Shown piece by piece: positions 1 through 8,891 of a stretch of DNA of 64,000 nucleotides. The notes below the pieces were generated by a model. That model ran no database searches and had not been told where the DNA came from. It saw nothing but the letters and a program-made list of their open reading frames with translations. The stretch is from the NCBI RefSeq assembly GCF_029892105.1, contig NZ_JARZAJ010000005.1, positions 1 through 64,000 of the forward strand, given 5' to 3'. Made by a program: the position numbers and the translations under genes. The first letter of the stretch is position 1, and each line of letters begins with the position of its first letter. Origin of the DNA: Kitasatospora sp. GP82 (GTDB lineage Bacteria > Actinomycetota > Actinomycetes > Streptomycetales > Streptomycetaceae).

Positions 1-500
1 TGAACTCCACCGGGCCAACCGCCCGACCGTCCACCGGACCATCACCCATCACCCTCAATACGCAGAGCACTCGATCGCGTGCCAACTGTAACGGCGTGCT
101 GGCTTGGATTCGCATAGGTGACCGCACCAGCGAGCCGTCGCGTCCCATCAGGCGACGTCACACCGCCGCACACTGCGGCAGGCCCGACGCCACGTGATCT
201 CCACGCGCATGCCGCTAACCAGTGCGAACTACCGAAGCTAGTTTGCCTGGTCAGCGGCACTTTGGCGGCAAAGTCGCAGGTCATGGAGTCACGGTGGTCA
301 ATAGCTGCACAAGTGGCAGGACTTCGCCAACCGGCTGCACGACGCGGGGCACCAGCTGTACTGCCTGGTGTGGCCGTGACGGCGCTTCGGACGTCTCGCC
401 CCTGAGGGTCCACCCGAGCAGTCCATCGCGCGGCTCGGCGGCAGAGCATCAGGGCCTGCGGGTGGAGCGGTTCCGGACGCGCCGTCCGGCCGATGTGCCG
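1..500. other. Region without a recognisable gene
   Basis: Open frames exist on both strands, but none shows a recognisable domain, a convincing ribosome binding site or the codon-position bias of the neighbouring genes. Base composition is less strongly GC at the third position than in real genes here. The stretch ends at the stop codon of the acetyltransferase gene that lies on the minus strand. I see nothing that can be assigned. Confidence 0.6.
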
Positions 501-1040
501 TCAAAGCGTCCCGGCCGCCCGGGCAGCGGTCACCGCGGGGTGGTGGTCGTCCCGGTGCAGGGAGTGGACGGTGAGGGGACGGCCGAGGAGTTCGTCCTCG
601 CGCAGGGGGGTGAAACCGAGCCGGCGGGCGACGGCGGTGGAGCCGGTGTTGCCGTGGTGGATCATCGCGGTGATCTGTTGCAGCCCGAGCGCCCCGAAAC
701 CCCAGCCGAGGACGGCGCGGGCGGCCTCCGTCGCGTAGCCCTGGCCCCAGTGCGCGCGGGCGAAGGTCCAGCCGGCCTCGGTCTCGTCGAACTGTTCCCA
801 CCAGAACAGTCCCGAACGGCCGATCGGCTCGCCGGTGGCGGTCAGTTCGACCGCGCACAGGCCGTGGCCGCGCCGGGTCCACTGGTCCTCGATGGCGCGC
901 AGCCGGGCGGCGGCCTGCTCGTGGGTGTAGGTGCCGACGAAACGGTTGACCTCGCCGTCGGCATGCAGGCTCACCCACCAGTCGGCGCCGGCGGTGGTGA
1001 GCGGCCGCAGCCGGAGGCGCTCGGTGGTGATGACGTACAT
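501..1040 (-). CDS. GNAT family N-acetyltransferase (RimJ/RimL type)
   Basis: The 179-residue product begins MYVITTERLRLRPL, the usual opening strand of RimJ/RimL-like acetyltransferases. It carries the acetyl-CoA pyrophosphate loop near residues 95-115 (HWGQGYATEAARA). A later segment, MIHHGNTGSTAVARRLGF, matches the family's N-x-x-S-x-x-V-x-x-x-x-G-F motif. Such enzymes transfer an acetyl group from acetyl-CoA to the N-terminus of a protein or to a small amine. The substrate cannot be told from sequence. The gene stands alone and is transcribed divergently from the FUSC membrane protein. Confidence 0.88.
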   Translation of the reverse strand: MYVITTERLRLRPLTTAGADWWVSLHADGEVNRFVGTYTHEQAAARLRAIEDQWTRRGHGLCAVELTATGEPIGRSGLFWWEQFDETEAGWTFARAHWGQGYATEAARAVLGWGFGALGLQQITAMIHHGNTGSTAVARRLGFTPLREDELLGRPLTVHSLHRDDHHPAVTAARAAGTL

Positions 1041-1196
1041 TCAGCCCTCTTCTGCGATCTCGGGAGCGGACGCCCCGACGGCCGCTCTCCCGATCATGCA
1101 ACACAGGGCCTGCGCCGCTGAGTCCCGGGCCCGTGTGCGGGGGAATTGGGGCGGTGCGATGCTGGATCGCGGGGATGACGGAGGGCGGATGAGCCC

Positions 1197-3392
1197 ATGG
1201 AGACCTCGCCCGGTGGCCGTGGTCCTGGACCGAAGCCGGGTTCCGGCCCGGTTCGCCGACTGCTCGACCGCAACCCGGACACCGGGCCCGTCGCGCGACG
1301 GGCGGGGCGGGTGACGGTTGCGGCCTGCGCCGGGTTCTACCCCTGTCTGTACGGCCTGCACCAACCGGTGACCGCGACGTACGCGCTGTTCTCGGCGGTC
1401 GCCATGGGGGCGTTGTCGCGGATCCCGGGCACCGGGCGCCAGCGGGCGGCGGTGATCCTGCGGGCCCTGCCGATCGGGTGGGTGCTGGTGGCAGCCGGGA
1501 CGGTGCTGGCGGTCAGTACCTGGGCCGCCGCTGCGGGGATGCTGGCGATCAGCTTCGTGCTGGCCTTCGCGGCGGTGGCCGGGCCGCGGCCGGCCGGGGC
1601 GGTGCCGGGCCTGCACCTGCTGTACATCCTGCCCTGCTTCCCGCCGTTCGCCCCGGCGACGCTGGGGCAGCGGCTCATCGGGACGACGCTGGGCGTGGCA
1701 CTGCTCGCGGCTGCCGAGGCGCTGCTGTTCCGCGAGCCGCCGCCGGTGGGCTACCGGGCGCTGCTGGCCGGTGCGACCCGGATCGCGGGCAGCTGCGCCG
1801 TCAAACTGGCCGACGGCGCGCAGGGGCTCGGTCCCGAGGAACTCCGAAGAGCGCACGACGCGGGCGAGGCGCTGAGCCCCGCCGCGCTTCCGCCCGCCGA
1901 GCGGCCGGCGGGCCCCGGGCGGCACGACCGGGCGCTGGCCCATGCCGGTGGGGCCGTGCGCCAGCTCCTGGCCCGGCTGTCGGCGCTGCCGCCGCCCCCG
2001 TCCACCGGCCACCAGGAGGAGGCCGAGCAGCGCTTGCTGAGCAGCATCGGCGAGACCGTGGGCCGAGCCGCCGCGGCGCTCGGGGACAGGCGGCTCGGGC
2101 CACCGGCCGCCACCGCGCTGGACGGCGCGCTGGAGCAGTTCCGCCGCAGCCGGATCGGCGGCGCCCGGAACCTCGCCGGGCGTACCGGCGTGCGGGCGGC
2201 GATGCTTCGCCAGGCCTCGCTGCTGGAGGCCGGTGAGGCCGCGCGCACACTGCTGGGGTCGGTCACCGTCGCGACGGGCCGTACCGGGCCGGCGGAGGAA
2301 CTGCCCGGGGATCTGACCGACGGGCCGCTCTGGTTCGCGCGGCTGCCGACCCACCGGCTGTGGCTGGTGCGGCTGACCCGCAACCTCAGCGGCCGGTCGG
2401 TGTACTTCCAGAACGCCGTCCGGACCAGCATCGGCCTCGCGGCCGCCCGGGCGGTCACCGGAGTCGTCGCCCTGCCCCACGGCTTCTGGGTGATGCTCGC
2501 CGCCCTGACCCTGACCCGGACCAGTACGGCCCAGACCAGGACGACGGTCCGCCGGGCGCTCATCGGCACGGTCGCCGGGGCCATGGCGGCGGCCGTGCTG
2601 CTGGTCGCCGCCGGGCAGCGCCCGGGTGCGTACGCCGTGGCGCTGCCCGTGGTGATGCTCGCGGCCTTTCTGTTCGGGCCGCTCCTGGGGGTCGGGTGGG
2701 CACAGGGGCTGTTCACGCTGGTGGTGGCCACGGTGTTCGCCCAGCTGGCACCGGCGAGCTGGCAACTGGCCGAAGCCAGGCTCCTGGACGTCCTCACCGG
2801 CAGCCTCATCGGCCTGCTGTGCGGGCTCTTCGCCTGGCCGCACGGAGCGCACGGCCAGCTCCGGCGCGACATCGCCGCCGTCCTGCGGGGCATCGCCTCG
2901 ACGATCACCGGCACCGTGCTCGTACTGACCGGCCGCCAGGACGGACCCGGCTTCCCCCAGAGCTGGGCCGTCCACGTCCTCAGCCTGGCGGAGGCGTCGT
3001 TCGCCCAGTGCCAGAGCGAGCCGGACGATCTGCGAGCCGACCGGATCGACTGGCAGGCCGCCCTCATCGCGGGTCAGCACGCGCTGCGCGGATCGCGTCG
3101 GCTGCTCGGCTCCAGGACGGCCGACGCGGCGCCCGGCGAGCACGGTATCGGCGGACTGTACGAGGCTGCGGGGCGCCTGGCGGGCGAGTACCTGTCCCTG
3201 GCCGAGCGGCTGGAGGACACCGGCCGGGAGGCGAAGACGGATCCGTACGGCCGTCCGCAGGCGGTGGCAGGCCGGTTCGAGGGGGATGCGGGCAGCGCCG
3301 CGGCCGAGCGGCTGCTGCTGTTCGACACCGGGGTCTGGTTGCAGGGCCTGGCACTCGATCTGCGGCGGATCGCCACCACGCCGCCGGTGTGA
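1197..3392 (+). CDS. FUSC family membrane protein
   Basis: This 731-residue protein has two hydrophobic blocks, at about residues 40-165 and 395-560, separated by a long hydrophilic region and followed by a soluble tail. The second block contains YFQNAVRTSIGLA, HGFWVMLAALTLTR and the basic stretch TTVRRALIGT, typical of the fusaric-acid-resistance-like (FUSC) fold. Family members resemble AaeB/YccS-type exporters of aromatic acids, but most actinobacterial members have no known substrate. The ATG at 1197 follows GGAGGGCGG and keeps the long frame. The next gene, an EamA transporter, follows 60 bases downstream on the same strand. Confidence 0.85.
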   Translation: METSPGGRGPGPKPGSGPVRRLLDRNPDTGPVARRAGRVTVAACAGFYPCLYGLHQPVTATYALFSAVAMGALSRIPGTGRQRAAVILRALPIGWVLVAAGTVLAVSTWAAAAGMLAISFVLAFAAVAGPRPAGAVPGLHLLYILPCFPPFAPATLGQRLIGTTLGVALLAAAEALLFREPPPVGYRALLAGATRIAGSCAVKLADGAQGLGPEELRRAHDAGEALSPAALPPAERPAGPGRHDRALAHAGGAVRQLLARLSALPPPPSTGHQEEAEQRLLSSIGETVGRAAAALGDRRLGPPAATALDGALEQFRRSRIGGARNLAGRTGVRAAMLRQASLLEAGEAARTLLGSVTVATGRTGPAEELPGDLTDGPLWFARLPTHRLWLVRLTRNLSGRSVYFQNAVRTSIGLAAARAVTGVVALPHGFWVMLAALTLTRTSTAQTRTTVRRALIGTVAGAMAAAVLLVAAGQRPGAYAVALPVVMLAAFLFGPLLGVGWAQGLFTLVVATVFAQLAPASWQLAEARLLDVLTGSLIGLLCGLFAWPHGAHGQLRRDIAAVLRGIASTITGTVLVLTGRQDGPGFPQSWAVHVLSLAEASFAQCQSEPDDLRADRIDWQAALIAGQHALRGSRRLLGSRTADAAPGEHGIGGLYEAAGRLAGEYLSLAERLEDTGREAKTDPYGRPQAVAGRFEGDAGSAAAERLLLFDTGVWLQGLALDLRRIATTPPV

Positions 3393-3452
3393 GCCGCGCG
3401 GCGGGCGCGCGGCCGGGTTGCGGGAACGGGTGGCCGAGGGGACAACGGGACC

Positions 3453-4346
3453 ATGCAGGTCGTGCTGCCCGTCGTCTTCGCCCTGTGCGCCGCCCTGAGC
3501 AACGGGATCGCCGTGGTGCTGCAGCGGGTGGCTGCGCTCTCGGTGCCCCGCTCGGACCGGTTCCGGGTGGGCTTGATGCTGGATCTGCTGCGGCGTCCGG
3601 CCTGGCTGGGCGGCATGCTGGCGGTGATCGGCGCCGCCGTGTTCCAGGCGGCCGCGCTCGCCGGTGGGGCGATGTCGGTCGTCCAGCCGCTGTTCGTCGT
3701 CGAGCTGCCGCTGGCGCTGGTGATCGGCTCACGTGTGCTGCACCGTCGGATGCCACCGCGTGGCTGGGTCGCCGTGGCATGCGTGGTGGTCGGTCTGGGG
3801 GCGGCCATGGGGGCGGCCTCCCCAACGGCCGGGGTCACCCAGGCGCCGTTGGTCCGGTGGGTGCCCGCACTGGCCGGCTGCGGAGGGGCGATCGTGCTGC
3901 TGTCGGCCGGCGCGCTGCGGCGCCCGGAGGGCCGGTTCAGGGCCGGCGCTCTCGGCGCGGCGGCGGCGATCGCGTACGCGCTGACGGCGGCGCTGATGAA
4001 GTCGGCGATGCACACCCTGGCCCGGGACGGCCTGGTGGCGTTCTTCCTGGTCTGGCAGACCTACGCCTTCGCGGCGGTGGGCGTGTGCGCGCTGTTCCTG
4101 CTGGAGAACGCGATGCAGGCCGGGCCGCTGGTCGCCTCGCAGCCCGCGCTCACCCTCGGGGACGCCCTGGTCAGCCTGGCCCTCGGCATCACGCTGTACG
4201 AGGAGCGGGTCCGCGGCGGCTGGTGGCTGGTCCCGGAGCTGCTCGGGACGGCCCTGGTCGCGTTCGGGGCGGTCGCACTGGCCCGGGTTCCGCTCGCCAC
4301 CTTCATGGCCGCGCCACCACCGTCCACGGCCCGGGCGCAGGGCTGA
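3453..4346 (+). CDS. EamA/DMT superfamily transporter-like membrane protein
   Basis: The 297-residue product is hydrophobic throughout, with about nine or ten predicted membrane segments arranged as two similar halves. It starts MQVVLPVVFALCAALSNGIA. The second half ends in the region GDALVSLALGITLYEERVRGG, a form of the EamA 'P/A-x-x-A-x-x-L-G-x-x-x-x-x-E' motif. This is the drug/metabolite transporter (EamA) architecture of the cytoplasmic membrane. The substrate is unknown. It probably shares a transcript with the FUSC gene upstream and ends only nine bases from the convergent acylphosphatase gene. Confidence 0.82.
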   Translation: MQVVLPVVFALCAALSNGIAVVLQRVAALSVPRSDRFRVGLMLDLLRRPAWLGGMLAVIGAAVFQAAALAGGAMSVVQPLFVVELPLALVIGSRVLHRRMPPRGWVAVACVVVGLGAAMGAASPTAGVTQAPLVRWVPALAGCGGAIVLLSAGALRRPEGRFRAGALGAAAAIAYALTAALMKSAMHTLARDGLVAFFLVWQTYAFAAVGVCALFLLENAMQAGPLVASQPALTLGDALVSLALGITLYEERVRGGWWLVPELLGTALVAFGAVALARVPLATFMAAPPPSTARAQG

Positions 4347-4355
4347 CCCCTGCGG

Positions 4356-4634
4356 TCACCACGGGGTCGGGCGGATCTCGAAGGCGGTGAGGCCCTCAGG
4401 CGGTTCCTCGTGCCGGCGGACCTCGTCGACGACGGCCAGGTCCGGGCCTTCGTGGGCCCAGGAAAGCAGGCTGCCGACGGCTGTGGGGGTGCCTTCGAAG
4501 ACCGCCTCGACGGTGCCGTCCGGGAGGTTGCGGACCCAGCCGGTCACGCCGTGTTCCTCGGCGACACGGCGGCAGGTGTCGCGGAAGAACACGCCCTGGA
4601 CCTGGCCGGAGACGATCACTCGGTTGCGGATCAC
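4356..4634 (-). CDS. acyP: Acylphosphatase
   Basis: The 92-residue product has the acylphosphatase fold from end to end. The substrate loop is GQVQGVFFRDTCRR, whose arginine binds phosphate. The catalytic asparagine lies in TGWVRNLPDGTVEAVFEG. These enzymes hydrolyse the carboxyl-phosphate bond of acyl phosphates in the cytoplasm. I chose the GTG start at 4634 because it makes a complete domain and overlaps the stop of the upstream DUF72 gene as GTGA, which points to translational coupling. It is the last gene of a minus-strand run with the DUF72 and decarboxylase-like genes. Confidence 0.93.
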   Translation of the reverse strand: MIRNRVIVSGQVQGVFFRDTCRRVAEEHGVTGWVRNLPDGTVEAVFEGTPTAVGSLLSWAHEGPDLAVVDEVRRHEEPPEGLTAFEIRPTPW

Positions 4635-5404
4635 GGATGCCTCGCTGGAATCGGGTGCGGGGTTCGGGTCACGGTACGGCCGGACCTGGCGGCGAGATCG
4701 GCGAAGGCCGTCGCGTCGAGGACGGCCGCACCGCCGAGGTCGTTGTTGAAGTAGACGTAGACCTCGGCCCCGTCCGGCCAGGCGGCGGCGATGCGGTCGG
4801 CCCAGTGGGCCAGGCACTGGCGGCCGTAGCGGGGCGCAGGGTGGGCGAGACCGGCGTGGAAGCGCAGATAGCCCCAGTCGGCGGTGCGCCAGAGCGGACT
4901 CTGTGGACGGGCTTCGCGATCGGCCCAGCACAGGGCGGCGCGGTGGTGTTCGAGGACGGTCCGGATCTCGGGAGTCCACCAGGAGGCGTGTCGCATCTCC
5001 ACGGCCACCCGCACTCCGGCGGGGAAGCAGCCCAGGCAGTCGCCGAGGAGCGTGGCGTCGGCCCGCAGCGTGGGCGGGAGTTGGAGCAGGACGGGACCCA
5101 GCCTGGGGCCGAGGCCCTCGGCGGCGGTGCACAGGCGCCGGACGGGCTCCTGCGGGTCGTGCAGCCGTTTGAGGTGGGTGAGGTAGCGGCTCGCCTTGAC
5201 CGCCATCACGAAGTCCTCGGGGGTGCGGCGGCGCCAGTCGGCGAAGGTCTCGGCGGACGGAAGGCGGTAGAAGGCGTTGTTGTTCTCCACCGTGGCGAAG
5301 TGCCTGGCGTACTCCTCCAGCCAGAGCCGGCGCGGCGTCTCCCGGTACAGGGGGCCGCGCCAGTCCTCGTACTGCCAGCCCGAGGTGCCGACGAACAGGG
5401 CCAT
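4631..5404 (-). CDS. DUF72 domain protein (YecE-like)
   Basis: The product of 257 residues begins MALFVGTSGWQYEDWRG and contains FVMAVKASRYLTHLKRL, GPVLLQLPPTL and YVYFNNDLGGAAVLDA. These are the conserved blocks of the DUF72/YecE TIM-barrel family. The biochemical role of the family is not settled. It is flanked by a decarboxylase-like gene 23 bases upstream and overlaps the acylphosphatase start by four bases, so the three are probably cotranscribed. The ATG at 5404 is the only start that gives the full N-terminal block. Confidence 0.9.
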   Translation of the reverse strand: MALFVGTSGWQYEDWRGPLYRETPRRLWLEEYARHFATVENNNAFYRLPSAETFADWRRRTPEDFVMAVKASRYLTHLKRLHDPQEPVRRLCTAAEGLGPRLGPVLLQLPPTLRADATLLGDCLGCFPAGVRVAVEMRHASWWTPEIRTVLEHHRAALCWADREARPQSPLWRTADWGYLRFHAGLAHPAPRYGRQCLAHWADRIAAAWPDGAEVYVYFNNDLGGAAVLDATAFADLAARSGRTVTRTPHPIPARHP

Positions 5405-5427
5405 GCCTCCATGGAAGCACGGGCCGG

Positions 5428-6690
5428 TCAGGGGAGGTCGGTCTCCAGGGCGAGGAGGTCGCCGATGCTCTGACGGCGGCGGATGAGCCGGGTTACGGAG
5501 CCGTCGGCCAGGATCTCGGGGATCAGCGGACGGGAGTTGTAGGTGGAGGACATGCTGGCGCCGTAGGCACCGGTGTCGTGGAAGACGACCAGGTCGCCGA
5601 TCTCGGTACCCGGCATCGGGACGGGTACGACATCGCCGTCGGGCGCCTGGGTGAACACGTCGCCGGACTCGCACAGCGGCCCGGCCAGGACGGTCTCGCG
5701 CGGCTCGGCGAGCCGAGGGCCGCCGGACGGGTCGAGGACGCTGATGCGGTGGCTGCTGCCGTACATCGCGGGCCGCATCAGGTCGTTGAAACCGGCGTCG
5801 ACCAGGACGAAGTGGTTGGCGCCGACCGGCTTCTGCGCTCGTACCTCGCTGACCAGGACGCCGGAACCGGCCACCAGGAAGCGGCCGGGTTCGATCTCCA
5901 GGCGGACGGGGTGGCCGAGTTCGGCGGCGAGCTCCCGGCGGGCACCGTCCCACAGGCGGAAGTAGCGCTCGGTGTCGACCTCCGGCTGGCCCGGCGCGTA
6001 CGGCACGGAGAGGCCGCCGCCCGCCGAGATGGCGCGGATGTCGTGACCGGCCAGCCTGACCTGCTTGACCATCGTCTCGCAGACCGCCTCCAGGTGGCCG
6101 TAGTCCACCCCGGAGCCGATGTGCATATGGAAGCCGATCAGGTCGAGGCCGTGGCTCTCGACCAGTGCGAGGCTCTCGGCGAGGTGCTCGTGCCAGATCC
6201 CGTGCTTGCTCTGCTCGCCACCGGTGTTGGTCTTGCGGCTGTGACCGTGGCCGAAGCCGGGGTTGATCCGGATCCAGACCGGATGGCCGGGGGCGGCGCG
6301 GCCGATCTGGTCGAGCATCTGGGGCGAACCCGCGTTGACCGGGATGCCGAGTTCGACGACCCGGCACAGGGTCGGGCGGTCGAGCAGGTCGGCGGTGAAG
6401 ACGATCGGCTCGTCCGGCTCGTCCGGCTGGAACCCGGCGGCGAGGGCGCGTTCCACCTCGCCGAGCGAGACGGCGTCCACGGCGACGCCCTGTTCGCGCA
6501 TCAGCCGCAGGATATGGATGTTGGAGCATGCCTTCTGCGCGAAGCGGATCTGGTCGAAGGCCCGGAGCCTGGCGATCTGGGCGCGGATCGGCTCGGCGTC
6601 GTAGACCCAGGACGGGGTGCCGTACTCCTCGGCGATCCGGGCGAGCCGGGGACCGTCGAGGGCTCCGGGGAAGCCGGGGGCAGGGGTCAT
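5428..6690 (-). CDS. Diaminopimelate decarboxylase-like type III PLP enzyme
   Basis: This 420-residue protein has the alanine-racemase-like barrel and C-terminal beta domain of group IV decarboxylases. The PLP lysine lies in RFAQKACSNIHIL. Other marks are GFHMHIGSG, the glycine-rich phosphate loop AISAGGGLSVPY, the EIEPGRFL motif and CESGDVF, the last typical of diaminopimelate decarboxylase. The likely reaction is meso-diaminopimelate to lysine plus CO2. Streptomycetes often carry more than one such gene, so a related amino acid as substrate is possible. The ATG at 6690 follows GAAGGA. An Lrp-type regulator gene lies upstream on the same strand, separated by 241 bases that contain a strong hairpin. 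Confidence 0.87.
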   Translation of the reverse strand: MTPAPGFPGALDGPRLARIAEEYGTPSWVYDAEPIRAQIARLRAFDQIRFAQKACSNIHILRLMREQGVAVDAVSLGEVERALAAGFQPDEPDEPIVFTADLLDRPTLCRVVELGIPVNAGSPQMLDQIGRAAPGHPVWIRINPGFGHGHSRKTNTGGEQSKHGIWHEHLAESLALVESHGLDLIGFHMHIGSGVDYGHLEAVCETMVKQVRLAGHDIRAISAGGGLSVPYAPGQPEVDTERYFRLWDGARRELAAELGHPVRLEIEPGRFLVAGSGVLVSEVRAQKPVGANHFVLVDAGFNDLMRPAMYGSSHRISVLDPSGGPRLAEPRETVLAGPLCESGDVFTQAPDGDVVPVPMPGTEIGDLVVFHDTGAYGASMSSTYNSRPLIPEILADGSVTRLIRRRQSIGDLLALETDLP

Positions 6691-6834
6691 GGTCCGGGTC
6701 CGTCCTTCGCGCCGGTGGGAGTTGCTGCACCCCAGATCCTGCTGGAGAGGACCCGCTGATCGCAGGCCTGTCCACGCCTCGGAAACCCGGCGACCGGGGG
6801 TCGGGACGGGCGGTCTTCCCAGCTCGGAGGGGGT

Positions 6835-6882
6835 GCGGGAAACCTTGCGGCCACTGCTCCACGGCGGCGCAGGGTTTCCCGC
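6835..6882 (-). terminator. Long inverted repeat between lrp-type gene and decarboxylase gene
   Basis: Arms at 6835-6849 and 6868-6882 pair over 15 positions with a single mismatch, around an 18-base loop. The hairpin starts about 50 bases after the stop of the Lrp-type gene and about 145 bases before the decarboxylase start. It could terminate the regulator transcript or act as a leader structure for the decarboxylase. There is no T-tract, as is common for terminators in high-GC actinobacteria. Confidence 0.55.
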
Positions 6883-6931
6883 GTCTGTCGCCACGCCCCT
6901 GAAAATCAGGGCCTGTTCGGCGGCACGGGGC

Positions 6932-7450
6932 CTAACCGGCGGCAGGGCGAAGAATGCGCCGCTCGACCGGTGAGGAGAGCACGATCGAGGTGGTGGTGCG
7001 GCCGACGGAGGAGATCTTCTCCAGCAGCTCCTCCAGGTGCGCGGTGTTGCGTACGGCGATCTTGAGGATCCAGCAGTCCTCGCCGATCACATGGTGGACC
7101 TCCAGGATCTCCGGCCGGTTGATCAGATCCTGGCTGCGGAAGTGGCAGAGCGTGATGCCTGCGTGCGGGGAGACCCGGACGAAGGCCTGGATGCCGTAGC
7201 CGAGCCGCTCGGGAGCGACCACCGCCGTGTACCCGGTGATGGTGCCGTTGGCCTCCAGCCGGCGGATCCGCTCGCCGACGGCTGCCGGGCTCATCCGGAC
7301 CCGCCGTCCGAGCTCACTGAGGGTGATCCGCCCCTCGGTCTGGACCAGTTCGAGCAGCTGAAGATCGACCGTATCGAGGCCGACCGACGAATCACCGGCG
7401 AGACCGCGCTGGTTGCGTTGTTCTTTCGGCGGAACGGCCCAACTTCCCAT
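6932..7450 (-). CDS. Lrp/AsnC family transcriptional regulator
   Basis: The product of 172 residues has an N-terminal helix-turn-helix (LDTVDLQLLELVQTEGR, then LSELGRRVRMSPAAVGERI). A C-terminal RAM/AsnC effector domain follows, with VHHVIGEDCWILKIAVRN. Lrp-type proteins bind DNA as multimers and respond to amino acids. The start at 7450 is preferred over one 24 bases upstream because a strong GAAGGGGGAG ribosome binding site precedes it. It sits directly before the decarboxylase-like gene on the same strand, so control of lysine or diaminopimelate metabolism is a reasonable inference. Confidence 0.92.
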   Translation of the reverse strand: MGSWAVPPKEQRNQRGLAGDSSVGLDTVDLQLLELVQTEGRITLSELGRRVRMSPAAVGERIRRLEANGTITGYTAVVAPERLGYGIQAFVRVSPHAGITLCHFRSQDLINRPEILEVHHVIGEDCWILKIAVRNTAHLEELLEKISSVGRTTTSIVLSSPVERRILRPAAG

Positions 7451-7532
7451 GACTCCCCCTTCAGTGATCGACACTCAGCCGAAACACTTATAGCAGCAAG
7501 AGAAGTTGATACGAACAGCGAGGAGAAGCGTG

Positions 7533-8091
7533 ATGGACGAGGTCCTGATCATCGGCGGCAGCCGCTACTTCGGCCGGCGGCTGATCACGCGGCTGCGGGA
7601 CTCGCGCGTGCGGGTCACCGTGGTCAACCGGGCCTCGGCCCCGCCTCCGACGGGCGTCGAGCACCTGGTCGCTGGGCGGCGGGGCGGCGGACTTCACCGG
7701 ACGACTGGCGCACTACGTGGCCCGGATCCGGGCGGGCGAGGAAATCGCCGCCCACCACGGCAGCAGGCCGTCCTCGTTCATCGGCTGCGAGGAGACCGCC
7801 GACTTCCTGGTCTGGACGGCGGACCGGGAGTTCACCGGCCCGGTCAACGCCTGCTCGCACGGCGAGCCGGAGGTCACCGAGCTGTGCGAGCTGATCGCAC
7901 GACAGGAGGGGCGGACGCCCGGATACCGCAGGGGCGGGGACGGCGAGCTCTCGCCGTTCTCCTTCGGGCACTAATACGACATGGACAACTCCCGTGCCGT
8001 CGAGCTCGGTTACGGCTTCTCGAAGGTGTCCGAGTGACTGCCTGCCGTCGTCGCCGAGGAGCTGGCTCTCGGGCGCGGGGAGGTGCGGTGA
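7533..8091 (+). pseudogene. NAD-dependent epimerase/reductase pseudogene
   Basis: Two pieces of one Rossmann-type reductase remain. The first (from ATG 7533) gives MDEVLIIGGSRYFGRRLI, a normal dinucleotide-binding start, and runs to about 7670. The second lies in another frame from about 7672. It reads ADFTGRLAHYVARIRAGEE, later FTGPVNACSHGEPEVTELC, and then the C-terminal block. That block is broken by an in-frame TAA at 7972-7974 and by a TGA at 8035-8037, where relatives have the tryptophan of an E-W-L-P motif. Reading resumes as LPAVVAEELA and stops at 8091. Roughly 100-130 central residues, including the catalytic Tyr-x-x-x-Lys region, are missing. Confidence 0.8.
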
Positions 8092-8189
8092 TGCGGACCT
8101 GACGGATCGGGGCGGTCGAGGCCCTCGGACGCGCCAGGGATGGGTAAAACACCGTGAGAGCGGCCGGGGTGTGCGGCAGGATCGGGGGT

Positions 8190-8765
8190 ATGCCCACGCC
8201 CAGCCGTCAGATCCGAGCCACCTGGACCGAGGAGACAATCACCGTCTACCAGGCGTTCCCACCCGAGATCGCCGAGCCTGCGGCCGAAGCCGGACGCTTC
8301 CCCGAGGCGTTCAGCACCGAGCGGATGACCTGGATCAAACCGTCCTTCCTGTGGCTGATGCACCGCAGCGACTGGGCCCGCAGCGCCGGGCAGGAGCGGG
8401 TGCTGGCGATCGGCATCCGACGGGACGGCTTCGAGTGGGCACTCGCCAACTCCGCGCTGAGCTCGTACGACTCCCGGCTGCACCGCTCGCGCGACCAGTG
8501 GCGGCGCGAGGTGCGGCACCGTCCGGTGCGGGTGCAGTGGGACCCGGAGCGCAATCTCGGCCTGCAGCCGCTGCCCTGGCGTTCGCTCCAGGTCGGACTG
8601 CGCGGCGAGGCGGTGCACCGGTACCTCGACGGGTGGATCACCTCGATCGCGGATGTGACCGCCCTCGCCGAACGGCTGCGCCGCGAGCGGGACGCCTCCC
8701 TGCTGCCGGCGGAGCGCCCGTACCCCCTGCCGGACAGCCTCGCGGCGCGGATCGGAGCGGGGTAA
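8190..8765 (+). CDS. DUF4291 domain protein
   Basis: The 191-residue product matches DUF4291 along its whole length: RQIRATWTEETITVYQAF at the start, ERMTWIKPSFLWLMHRS in the middle, then VRVQWDPERNLGLQPLPWRS and LRGEAVHRYLDGWI. The function of the family is unknown, but the strongly conserved charged and aromatic residues suggest an enzyme or nucleotide-binding role. The ATG at 8190 is chosen because it starts at the conserved block and follows GGATCGGGGG. The gene stands alone, downstream of the epimerase pseudogene, and is followed by a repeat-built terminator. Confidence 0.85.
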   Translation: MPTPSRQIRATWTEETITVYQAFPPEIAEPAAEAGRFPEAFSTERMTWIKPSFLWLMHRSDWARSAGQERVLAIGIRRDGFEWALANSALSSYDSRLHRSRDQWRREVRHRPVRVQWDPERNLGLQPLPWRSLQVGLRGEAVHRYLDGWITSIADVTALAERLRRERDASLLPAERPYPLPDSLAARIGAG

Positions 8766-8767
8766 GC

Positions 8768-8866
8768 GGGGGCGCGGGGAACTGCGCAATCTTTTAGGGG
8801 CGCGGGGAACTGCGCGAGCAACCGTGCACCTCCGCAGTGGCTATTCGCGCAGTTCCCCGCGCCCCT
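8768..8866. repeat. GGGGCGCGGGGAACTGCGC repeat cluster forming a bidirectional terminator
   Basis: Two direct copies lie at 8768-8787 and 8796-8817, and an inverted copy at 8845-8866. The second and third copies form a perfect 22-base-pair inverted repeat. It lies between two convergent genes, the DUF4291 gene and the SGNH hydrolase gene, and should serve both as a terminator. Shorter relatives of the same GGGGCGCGGGG core recur at other gene ends in this window. Confidence 0.8.
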
Positions 8867-8891
8867 GAAGAACGCTGCGCAGCTCGCCGCG

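Noticed and set aside
42..449. Two overlapping open frames at the left edge
   Set aside because: Composition and third-position bias do not look coding and no domain is seen.
1041..3143. A 700-codon minus-strand frame opposite the FUSC gene
   Set aside because: It is Arg/Gly/Gln-rich without any domain. The plus frame encodes an evident membrane protein.
6691..6931. Lysine riboswitch before the decarboxylase gene
   Set aside because: The conserved core segments of the L-box are not recognisable. Only a simple long hairpin is seen.
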